Assembly (NCBI RefSeq): GCF_020497125.1
Contig: NC_059080.1
Span: forward strand, 47,805,563-47,869,562
From: Mauremys mutica
Lineage: Eukaryota; Chordata; Testudines; Geoemydidae
Length of the DNA: 64,000 nt
Direction: 5' to 3'
Shown: one piece after another, positions 35,701 to 47,700 of the stretch
Position numbering within the stretch: position 1 is the stretch's first letter
Layout of the letters: the number at the start of each line of letters is the position of its first letter
Notes under the pieces: generated by a model
What the model was told of the DNA's origin: nothing
Seen by the model: the letters and a program-made list of their open reading frames with translations, nothing else
Database searches by the model: none
Program-made: the position numbers and the translations under genes

Positions 35701-38700
35701 TCAACAAGATGAAATTCATTAAAGACAAGTGCACAGTACCATATTTAGGAAGAAAAAAAAATCAAATGCACAACTACAAAATGGGTAATAATTGGCTAGG
35801 TGGTAGTACTGCAAAAAGGGTTAAACTGGATCACAAATTGAATATGAGTTGACCAGTTGGGGAAAATGCTAATATCAGGCTGAGATTATATAAGCATGAG
35901 TGTCATGTAAGACATTGGAGGTAACTGTCCCATTCTACATGGCACTGGTGAGGCCTCAGATGGAGTAGAGAGTCCAGTTCTGGGCACTACACTTTAGGAA
36001 AAATTAGGACAAACTGGACAAATTTAGACTAACCTGACCTATGAGGAAAAGTTTTAAAAAACTAGGCATGAGAAAAAAAGACTGAGACAGTCTTGATAAC
36101 AGTCTTTAAATACGTTAAGGGCTGTTATAAAGAGGACAGGGATCAGTTGTTCTCCATCTCCACTGAAGGCTATCTGAAAGTCCTGCCTGCATCTCCCACT
36201 GGTGTACAGTTCCCTTGCTAATGAGCAGGTGGAGAGACATGGCAAGTACAGCAAATGGAAGATCTCTAGCTGCTCCTGCACTGCCCCAGCACCTTCCCAC
36301 ATCACCTTTGTGTGGTAGAGATAGGGGAGATGGAGCAACAGAAAAGTTCAAACACTGGCCCAAGGGCACATAAGAAGTGCCTGGCAGTGCTGAGATGGCA
36401 CCTAATTCTTCAGATGCTTATGCTGTGGATTTTTGTACTCTCTGCTTGAAGTCTAATAAACTGTAAACTCCCCGGGGAAATAACACACATGCAACGTGAG
36501 AAAGGACTTGGAAGTGACAATGGACAGCAAGTTAGATGGCACCAATGTAGTCCATGCAGTTGTATTGTACAATGGTGTATGGAGATGTCTCTGGTCTAGC
36601 TCCTCAGCTGGTGTAAACTGAACTAATACTGCCTGGAGACTCATGCTCTTGCTGTCCAGCACTGTGAAGGGCAGCAGCATGCTGGGTGACCAGAGCACAG
36701 CACTGGGACTCAGGAGATCTTGGATCTAATCCACAAAATGCTGGTGGCTCACTGTGTGATCCTGCACAAGTCACACAGCTTCTCTGCCTCAGTATTCCCA
36801 TCTAATAAAAATGAAACCTCAGGCATGTTCTCTTCCCTTCAGCCATACAGCCCTCCAGACTCTATGGACCAAGTGTGAGTCGCTCATCCAACCATGCCCC
36901 TAGCTTATTAGGGGGAATCCCTCCTAGGGGATAGGAATCCCTCCTAGCCACAGTAATTATGCTGTGTCACTGGTGGAGCTGAGGTTTCTCTGTGACACCC
37001 ATCACATCAGGCAGGAAGTGAACCACAGTAGCTGGTCTGCTGAAGCCTGGTCCTCTGGCACCTGCCAACACTGCTCAGTAATCCTTCAGAGGGGCTGCTG
37101 CTGAGGACCTGATGTCCTCTCTCCCTTCCCCCAGCACTCATTGATTTCAGTGAGAGGTAGGCAGCTAGGCAAAATACCTTGGAAGAGCAGGCCTTAGCCC
37201 ACTGCCTCTGCCACAATCACAGCTACTGTTGCAACAGCCAGGGAGAGACTAGGCCCAGAACTCAGACCTAGACATCTTGCCTGGCTGATCTTTGCTACAA
37301 TGAACAATGTGCTAGTGTTATACTAGGGGCTTTATAAACTTCATGGGCCAGACCCTGAGCTAGTGTAAGTTGACACTGACTTCAATGGAGCTGGGCCATT
37401 TTACACCAAGGGAGGTTCTGGCCTTATTTGCCACATGCTTTATGGATAGGGTGACCAGATAGCAAGTGTGAAAAATTGGGACAGGGTGTCGGGGGTAATA
37501 GGAGCCTATATAAGACAAAGGTCCAAATATCGGGACATCTGGTCACTCTAGTTATGGCTACAGTGCAGTCAGAGACATGACTGCAGCATGTGCAGACATA
37601 CCTGATCTAGCTCTGATCTAGCTAGTGTGAGTAACACAGAAGCTGCAGTAGCACAGACAGCAACATGGGTTAGCCATGTAAGGACATGGTGGGGAGTAGC
37701 TCAGTGGTTTGAGCATTGGCCTGCTAAACCCAGGGTTAGCAAGTTCAATCCTTGAGGGGGCCACTTAGGGATCTGGGGCAAAAATCTGTCTGAGGATTGG
37801 TTCTGCTTTGAGCAGGGGGTTGGACTAGATGACCTCCTGAGGTCTCTTCCAATCCTGTTAGTCTATGATTCTATGGCATACCCAGAGTCCCGTGCTGAGA
37901 CAACATCACTGCTATTGTTATTCACACTGGCTAGGGTATGGCTACACAGGCAGCAGTCACACCTCTGACTGCAGTGCAGATAGACCCATACAAGAATTAG
38001 AATAATAGAATATCAGGGTTGGAAGAGACCTCAGGAGGTCATCTACTCCAATCCCCTGCTCAAAGCAGGACCAATCCACAACTACATCCCGGTCAGGGCT
38101 TCATCAAGCCTGACCTTAAAAACCTCCAAGGAAGGAGATTCCACCTAGGTAACCCATTTCAGTGCTTCACCACCCTCCCAGTGAAAAAGTTTTTCCTAAT
38201 ATCCAACCTAAACTTCCCCCACTGCAACTTGAGACCATTACTTCTTGTTCTGTCATCTGCCACCACTGAGAACAGCCTACCTCCATCCTCTTTGGAATCC
38301 CCTTTCAGGTAGTTGAAAGCAGCTATCAAATCCCTCCTCATCCTTCTCTTCTGCAGACTAAACAATCCCAGTTCCCTCAGCCTCTCCTCATAAGTCATGT
38401 GCTCCAGCCCCTAATCATTTTTGTTGCCCTCCACTGGATCTCTTTCCAATTTTTTCACATCCTTCTTGTAGTGTGGGGTCCAAAACTGGACACAGTACTC
38501 CAGATGAGGCCTCACCAATGCAGAATAGAGGGGAATGATCACATCCCTCAATCTGCTGGCAATGCCCCTACTTATACAGCCCAAAATGCTGTGAGCCTTC
38601 TTGGCAACAAGGGCACCCTGTTGACTCATATCCAGCTTCTCGTCCACTGTAACCCCTAGGTCCTTTTCTGCAGAACTGCTGCCTAGCCATTCGGTCCCTA

Positions 38701-41700
38701 GTCTGTAGCAGTGCATGGGATTCTTCCATCCTAAGTGCAGGACTCTGCACTTGTCCTTGTTGAACCTCATCAGATTTCTTTTGGCCCAATCCTCTAATTT
38801 GTCTAGGTCCCTCTGTATCCTATCCCTACCCTCCAGCGTATCTACCACTCCTCCCAGTTTAGTGTCATTGCAAACTTGCTGAGGGTGTAATCCACGCGAT
38901 CCTCCAGATCATTAATGAAGATATTGAACAAAACCAGCCCCAGGACCGACCCTTGGGCCACTCCGCTTGATATCAGCTGCCAACTAGACATGGAGCCATT
39001 GATTACTACCCATTGAGCCCGATGATCTAGCCAGCTCTCTATCCACCTTATAGTCCATTAATCCAGCCCATACTTCTTTAACTTGCTGGCAAGAATACTG
39101 TGGGACACCATATCAAAAGCTTTGCTAAAGTCAAGGAATAACACATCCACTGCTTTCCCCTCATCCACAGAGCCAGTTATTTCATTATAAAAGGCAATTA
39201 AGTTAGTCAGGCATGACTTGTCCTTGGTGAATCCATGCTGACTGTTCCTGATCACTTTCCTCTCCTCCAAGTGCTCCATGATTTTTCCAGGGACTGAGGT
39301 GAGGCTGACTGGCCTGTAGTTCACCAGATCCTCCTTCTTCCCTTTTTTAAAGATAGGCACTACATTAGCCTTTTTCCAGTCATCTGAGACCTCCCCCGAT
39401 CGCCATGAGTTTTCAAAGATAATTGCCAATGGCTCTGCAATCACATCCGCCAACTCCCTCAGCACCCTCGGATGAAGCGCATCCGGCCCCATGGAATTGT
39501 GCTCGTCCAGCTTTAGCATCAACCCCACCTTGATTAGTATTTACTTCTTGGATCAGTATTTTGATATTGATTTCAGCATCAGTCAATGAACATATGTGGT
39601 TACATTACAGACTGTCAATACCAGATGATCCAACAGGGAAGCCAGCGCATGGTATCAGTGAGTTAGGTGTGATGACACTTGCTAGGTGAAACAGGAACTG
39701 TGTCACAGATACAGCAGTAGTCTAGGGCAGCAGCTGACAAATTTAAATTGCAGGAAAGACTTAGCACTTCACCAAGATGCTGATTTGTGCTCTTGTGAAG
39801 TTTTAAGTGGACCTATGTTAGCTGTAATTCGCCAAATCTTTCCACTAATGCACCATACCTCCCCCCACCCTGTGCAATGAACCAGCACACAGGTACCACC
39901 GGCCCATATGCCCACAACTCACCCCCACGCTGGGCTAACATTCATGGTTGCAAAAAGCGCTGTGGGCTGTTTAATGACCTCCATTTACATCCCCTCCAAA
40001 ATATGCACCCCAGAAACACTGCTGTTGCTGGCACTGGGTTAGTGTCCACCCAGAGAAAAGCGTGCCCTCTACAGAGTTTCTTTGAGTCCAGAGTTTTTCA
40101 GAGGTCCCCCAGGTAGCCAGGTTCCCCGTGTCCTGCACGCTCCCTGGCCAGCAGCTAAGGCAGTCTCAGTGGTAAAGAACTCATTAACACTCCGGCAAAG
40201 CACAGACTGGTTTCCAGCTGCTGAGTTCCTGTCCCTGCTGTGTAATGGAAGTAGCGATGAAGAGCAGCACCCACCTGTGTCTGAACCACCCAGCAGCCCA
40301 CAGAGCTGATTACTGTCACTTTCTGTGTTCTTATTCTTTGATCGTCCAACAGGAACCCCTTCCTGAGCAGTCTCGCAGCATCGACCCCCGGGACGCCTGG
40401 ATGCTCTTTATGAAACAGTCAAATAAAGGGGTGAACAGCAAGAAACGGGGCAAAGGCAAATCAAAAAAATTCAACGTATGTATTCACATCCCCGGTGTGT
40501 CTGCACAACCCACCCCAGGAAGCCCCGGCTCAGACTGATTGCGCCCCATCCCATACAGAGATCCCAGGCCTGCTGCACCGCCACCCCATGCAGAGATCTG
40601 AACTGTGCCTGCTGCGCCCATCCTACACAGACATCCCTGGCACTGACCTACTGCACCCCTCCCCTGACAGAGCTCCTCAGCCTGGGCCCACTGCACCCCT
40701 CCCCTCACATTGCTCCTCAGCCTGGGCCCACTGCGCTCCTCCCCATAGAGCTCCTCAGCCTGGGCCCACTGCGCTCCTCCCCATAGAGCTCCTCAGCCTG
40801 GGCCCCCTGCACCCTCCCCATAGAGCTCCTCAGCCTGGGCCCACTGCACCCCTCCCCTCACAGAGCTCCTCAGCCTGGGCCCACTGCGCCCCACCCCCCA
40901 CAGAGCTCCTCAGCCTGGGCCCACTGGGCCCCTCCCCTCTCAGAGATGCTCAGCGTGGGCGCATTGCACCCCACCCCACATGGAGAGCCCTGGCCCAAGC
41001 CTGCTGTGCCCCCAACCCAGAGAGCCTGGCCTGGGCCAATGGCGTCCCTAGTGTAACAGCCCTGCTCCTTCTGAGCCCAGAACAGACCGAGGGGATGGGG
41101 CTGAAAACAGTGACCAAGCCAGCAGAGATGGCCAATCCTGCTTAGAGTCCAGCACAGAGTTCAGAACAGGCAGGTGCCCTTTTGGGCAATGGGAAGGGGA
41201 AGGGTGCCAGGATGTGGGTGACTAGAGGCTGGCACTGCGGGATGGAGCCATTCTTATTGGATCTACACTGGCTGGCTGTGCCCTAATTTGAACTGAGCAG
41301 CTCTGTGCTCTGTCTGGGGTTCCAGTTTGGCCTGCCAGGCCCACCAGGTCCCCCCGGCCCTCAAGGAGCCCTAGTGACACCAGAAGAATTGCTGAAGGAC
41401 TTCCGGCTGCTGCTGAAAGGTACAGTATGAAAGCCAGTGCATGGAGTGGGATGAGTTCGTCTCCACAGGCACTTCAGGTGGGCTGGGGAGGTGGGTGTCC
41501 CATGCTGCAGGGAGCGTGACACTGAAGAGACAAGAGCTCATGTCCTACAGGGGGGGCAAGGTCATCTCCCTCCCTCGGGGTTGAGGTTAAGGATGGAGAG
41601 TAAGGACTAGTCTACACTGGCAATGCTAAAGCACTGCCCTGGCAGCACTTTAATATGGCTTGTGTAGTCACGGCAGAGTGCTGGGAGACAGCTCTTCCAG

Positions 41701-44700
41701 CGCTCTAAAAAAATTCCACCTCCACAAGTGGTGTAGCTACCAGTGCTTGGAGAGCGACTCCCAGCACTGGTGCACTATCTACACTGGCAGCCTGGCTTTT
41801 CACATCCCTGAGTGAGAAAGTTGCAGCACTGCAAAGGGCCAGTGTAGACAAGCCCTTAGTGGTTGCTGTCTAGTGCATATAGGGAGTTGACCCCTTGGTG
41901 AGTGCAGGGGCAGTAAGTTGGCAAGCAGTGCTGCTTAGCCTGCCTGCCCAGACACAAGAGCCAATTAACCGGAGCAGGGCAGAAAGGGGGGTATGTCTGG
42001 GGTGGTATCTTATGCCCTCTTACACGAGTGCTCAGCCAGACAAACTCCAGCCCCAGGAGAAGCTTTACACTTTCAGTGTATCGGTTATTTTGACATAATT
42101 TTCCAGCACAGAGTTTTACACTTACACATCAGGACATGACTAACTACAAACCTCAAATGTGCACTTTGTCTAATGTCACAAATAATAATTGCTAACCAGG
42201 GCCGGCTCCAGGCACCAGCATTCCAAGCTGGTGCTTGGGGCGGCATTCTGCAAGGGGCGGCAGTCCCTGTTGTTTTGCCCCCAAGCAGCGCACCGAATTG
42301 CCGCCGCGGGCGGCGGGGGCAGTCCATGCGCCGTTAGGGTGGCAGGCGCGTTTCTGCGGTGGCGGCAATTCGGCGGCAGCTTCTATGTTTAGCTGTCTGG
42401 GGCGGCTTCAGCTAAACATAGAAGCTGCTGCCAAATTGCCGCCGCGCAGAAATGCACCTGCCGCCCTAAGGGCACACGGACTGCCCCTGCCGCCCGTGGC
42501 GGCAATTCAGCACACTGCTTGGGGCAGCGAAAACTGTAGAGCCAGCCCTGTCGCTAACACACATCTTGGTGATGAGGTACTTATTTGTCTGTGTTTGTGT
42601 GTGTGTGTGTGTGGTGGTGGGGGGGGGGGGTTAGGGAAGTGACTTTAGCCCCAATCCAACCTCCATTGCAGTCTTTGGAGAGTTTCCCACTGACTGCAGT
42701 GGTAGGTGTGTACTTGTGTGGTGAGATTTGTGTGTGTCACAAACTCATTCCCTATTTATCTCCAACACCTCAGAGGACTTCCCATTAGTTTTTTGGCTCA
42801 ACACTTAAGAATCAAACTCAGCAACAATAATTGGGAACCCCAGAGAACTAATATCCCTTTCCTGGCTTCATGACTGCAATGAAAACCAATGGGAGCATTC
42901 TCCAACAAACCTCACTGCTGCCTAAAATGACCAGGACAGAACATTTGCCTGGATCAAGCACATGAATGCAGGGATGACTGGGATTCAGTCTCACATGATG
43001 GTGCCAGCTTGCTAGGCTTTGACTAGAATTCACATCAGTGTCCATCCTGCTTCCATTGACATCAAGGGGCATTTTACCATTGGCTCCAATGGGAGCAGTC
43101 ATTTGTGAAAACCCTTTGTACATCGGTGACTCCTAAAACTGGTTCTCTGGGGGGGCGTTCTCTCAGAGGTGGTAAAGGAGCGGGAGAGAATGAGCCTGAA
43201 GGCCTGTGAAGGTTGCCAGGAAGGTGAGGAAGAGGAGGAGAGAGGAGAAGATGACATCTTGGCACTTGTTGCTGGTCCGTTGGCAAAGACTAAGCCACAG
43301 CATCGAGTGGAGGCAGCCTTCCACTGCCGAATACGGAGAAACATTTCCATTGAACGAAGATCCCTGCAAGAGCTTCAGATCTATTACATAGTGAGTGGGG
43401 GAGGGAGTTTGCCATGCTGGACTGGCAAAAATGCAGATTCAGCAACACTGACACATTTCCCAAATTTGTGTTGGTTTTGCCAAATTGTTTTGGTCAAAAA
43501 ACAAACCGTCCAAAAATTGACATTTTTCTAAATGAAACGTTTCAAATTTTTGGCTCAAAAACACCTTTTAGTTTCAAAATTTTCTTTAATTTTATTTAAA
43601 AAACCCAACCAAAATGTTTTTAAAAGGCTGGAATCAAAATGAAACATTTCAATTTTGCCTAAATGAAATATTTTGTTTGACCTGAAACAATTTTTTTTCT
43701 ACTTTTTAATTTGCTGAAACATTTCATTTTTGGTTCAGCCTGAAATTGCATCTTTTTTCCCCAATTTTTCAGAATTGCCAGTGAATTAATAAAAATCCAT
43801 TATTCTCAGAGCTATAGTCCCAGCATCTGATCTCTCTGAGGAAGGTGAATATAACTTCAATCCAACCCCCATGGGAGTCTATGAGGAGATTCCCATTGAC
43901 TTTAGTGAGCATTGGATCAGGTCCTAACCTCCCAAATGCACCTTGCCATTTGTGCCATACTATAGGTGTGTGTGTGCCAGGAGTAGGGGAAGGGGGGTTA
44001 CTTCATTTGAGCCTCCTAGCCAATTGCAGGCCAATTAAAATCTCTAGACAAACTTTTGTGTACCAATGGAGATAAGGCTGAGTACACATCAGTAACTTAC
44101 AATACAAAAATATTACAGGGATGTTATTTTTAGCCCCAAAATAAGCATTACAGACCAGGAAATTCGGAGTTAAGGTTAAACATACATGAAATCTAGATAC
44201 AGTAGAACCTCAGAGTTATGAACACCTCGGGAATGGAGGTTGTTCGTAACTCTGAACAAAACATTACAGTTCTTTCAAAAGTTTACAACTGAACATTGAC
44301 TTAATACAGCTTTGAAACTTTCCCATGCAGAAGAAAAATACTGCTTTTAACCATCTTAATTTAATGAAACAAGCACAGAAACAGTTTCCTTACTTTGTCA
44401 AATCATTTTTTTAATCTTGTCAGATCTTTCCCTTTTTTTTGAAGTAGTTTATATTTAACACAGTCCTATACTGTATTTGCTTTTATTTTGGTCTCTCCTG
44501 CTGCCTGATTGTGTATGTCTGGTTCCAAATGAGCTGTGTGGTTGACCAGTCAATTTGTAATTCTGATGTTCATAACTCTGATGTTCTACTGTTTATTAAG
44601 ACCTGTAAGTGCAGTTAAGACACCCAGAACAACCTTAAAAACTCTGCTCTATAATGATGCCATATACTACACATACAGTTAAAAATCATGCGTTTTTTTC

Positions 44701-47700
44701 CCACGATTTCTCCTCATAGTGTCACTACAACCCAGAATTACCTGTCCTGAAGAATTTACAACCTATACAGACAAGACTAAAGGAGTACTATTATCCCCAT
44801 TTTCCAGATGAGGAAAAGAGGCAAAGAGAGATTATGCAGCTTGCCCACAGCCACATAAGAAGTCTGTGGCAGAACTAGGAACTGGACTCTGAGTAGGGTT
44901 GCCAACTTTCTAATTTCTGAAAACCGGACACTACAGAAGGAAAGCTGGAACCACCCCACTCCACCTCTTCTCCTGAGGCCCAGCCCCTGCTCCGCCTCTT
45001 CCCCGAGGCCCCCACCCCCATCACTCACTACTCTCCTCCCTTCCCCTTCCTTGATCCCTTCCCCGGCCCCCCTCCCACACACACACAGCTGGGCACTCTC
45101 TACTCCGGGGCTAGGATGGGAGCCTGCCTGCCCATGAGATGCAGGTAGGAGACAGCCCCAGCTGAGCAGGGGCTGGCGTGGGTTGATGACCCAGTGCCTA
45201 CTCCCTTGGCCCCCCCACCTGTGGTAACTGGACTTTTGTTGTCATCAGTACATGTGACTTGACACTGTACAGGTCCCCTTTCAACCAGACTTTCCGGTCA
45301 AAAACTGGACACCTGGCAACCCTAACTCTGAGCTTTCCAAACTCCTTCACCAGCCATCCTCCCTTTTTAATCTACTGATCAAAATTTGCTTTCAGGTATT
45401 ATTTGATGAATAATTCTGAGTAACAAACACATTTGAAAACAATCATGGTCAAACGTCAGATAATCTGTGAACAACTAGAAAACAAGACAAATTTTCAAAT
45501 ACGTTGTTAGGCCTGGTCTGTACTTTTTTACGGCATAACTATGGCAGTAAGAGGTCTAGTGTAGATACAGTTATACTCTGTGTGCTGCAATCACCCTCCG
45601 CTTGCACTGCAAACACAGTGCATGTCTGTTTCCTGAGAGGATGCTGCTAGCTGAGAGGCGGCGCCCATCTCCTAATGCAATATGTAGAGTTGGGATGGTG
45701 TCTCGCAGTGTGCACAGTCTTGCCTTTCTCTTTGTTACTAGCCTCAGAAAGAGGGGGTGTTCCATCGAGGCCTGGGGCTGAACCTGACCAGCGGCCAATA
45801 CACAGCACCGGTTGCAGGGTATTACACCTTCACCTCCACCTTGCACATCGGTAAGCTTTCCTGCTGCCTGGCACACGGAGCTGGCCTCCACAACATGGCG
45901 ATTCTGTTGAATCATAGAAGATTAGGGTTGGAAGAGACCTCAGGAGGTCATCAAGTCCAACCCCCTGCTCAAAGCAGGACCAACCCCCAACTAAATCATC
46001 CCAACCAGGGTATTGCCAAGCTGGGCATTAAAAACCTCTAAGGATGGAGATTCCACCACTTCCCTAGGTAACCCATTCCAGTGCTTCACCACCCTCCTAG
46101 TGAAACAGTGTTTCCTAATATCCACCCTAGACCTCCCCCACTGCAACTTGAGACCATTACTCCTTGTTCTGTCTTCTGCCACCACTGAGAACAGCCTAGC
46201 TCCATCCTCTTTGGAACCCCACTTCAGGTAGTTGAAGGCTGCTATCAAATCCCCCCTCACTCTTCTCTTCTGAAGACTAAATAAGCCCAGTTCCCTCAGC
46301 CTCTCCTCATAAGTCATGTGCCCCAGCCCCCTAATCATCTTTGTTGCCCTCCGCTGGACTCTCTCCAATTTGTCCACATCCTTTCTGTAGTGGGGGCCCC
46401 AAAACTGGACACAATACTCCAGATGTGGCCTCACCAAGGGAATAATCAGTTCTCTTGATCTGCTGGCAGCACTTCTACTAATGCAGCCCAGTATGTCATT
46501 AGCCTTCTTGGCAACAAGGGCACACTGTTGACTCATATCCAGCTTCTCGTCCACTGTAATCCCCAGGTCCTTTTCTGCACAACTGCCACTTAGCCAGTCA
46601 GTCCCCAACCTGGGCTTCTTCCGTCCTAAGTGCAGGACTCTGCACTTTTCCTTATTGAACCTCATCAGATTTCTTTTGGCCCAATCCTCCAATTTGTCTA
46701 GATCACTCTGGACCCTATCCCTACCCTTCGGTGTATCTACCTCTCCCCCAGCTTAGTGTCATCTGTGAACTTGCTGAGGGTGCAATCCATCCCAACATCC
46801 AGATCATTAATGAAGATATTGAACAAAACCAGCCCCAGGACCGACCCTTGGGGCACTCTGCTTGGTACTGGCTGCCAGCTAGACATTGAGCCGTTGATCA
46901 CTACTTGTTGAGCCCGATGATCTAGCCAGCTTTCTATCCACCTTATAGGCCATTCATCCAATCCATATTTCTTTAACTTGCTGGCAAGAATACTGTGGGA
47001 CACCGTATCAAAAGCTTTGCTAAAGTCAAGGTGTATCATGTCTATTGCTTTCCCCATATTCACAGAGCCAATTATCTCATCATAGAAGGCAATCAGGTTG
47101 GTCAGGCATGACTTGCCCTGGGGAATCCATGTTTACTGTTCCTGATCACCTTCCTCTCCTCCAAGCTTCAAAATGGTTTCCTTGAGGACCTGCTCCATGA
47201 TTTTCCCAGGGACTGAGGTGAGCCTGACCGGTCTATAGTTCCCTGGATTCTCCTTCTTCCCTTATTTAAAGATAGGCACTATATTTGCCTTTTTCCAATC
47301 ATCCAGGACCTCGCCTGATCGCCACGAGTTTTCAAAGATAATGGCCAATGGCTCTGCTATCATATCCGCCAACTCCCTCAGCACCCTTGGATGCACTGCA
47401 TCCAGCCCCATGGACTTGTGTATGTCCAGCTTTTCTAAATAGTCCTTAACCTGTTCTTTCACCACTGAGGGCTGCTTACTGTGCTGCCCAGTGCAGCAGT
47501 CTGGGAGCTGACCTTGTCTGTGAAGACTTGAGGCAGAAAAAGCATTGAGTACTTCAGCTTTTTCCACATTTTCTGTCACTAGGTTGCCTCCCCCATTCAG
47601 TAAGGGTCCCACACTTTCCCTAACCTTCTTCTTGTTGCTAACATACCTGTAGAAACCCATCTTGTTATTCTTCACATCCCTTGCTACAACTCCAATTGTG

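Noticed and set aside
40540..41010. CRISPR array
   Set aside because: The repeats are contiguous without unique spacers; it is a minisatellite in a vertebrate intron.
40495..41145. 216-codon plus-strand ORF of [12 protein letters not shown] repeats
   Set aside because: It is the ERFE intron 2 minisatellite read through; flanking splice sites and the collagen exon show it is intronic.
45991..46692. 233-codon minus-strand ORF as a host gene
   Set aside because: The sequence is the CR1 reverse-transcriptase C-terminal region and ends at the CR1 3' tail.
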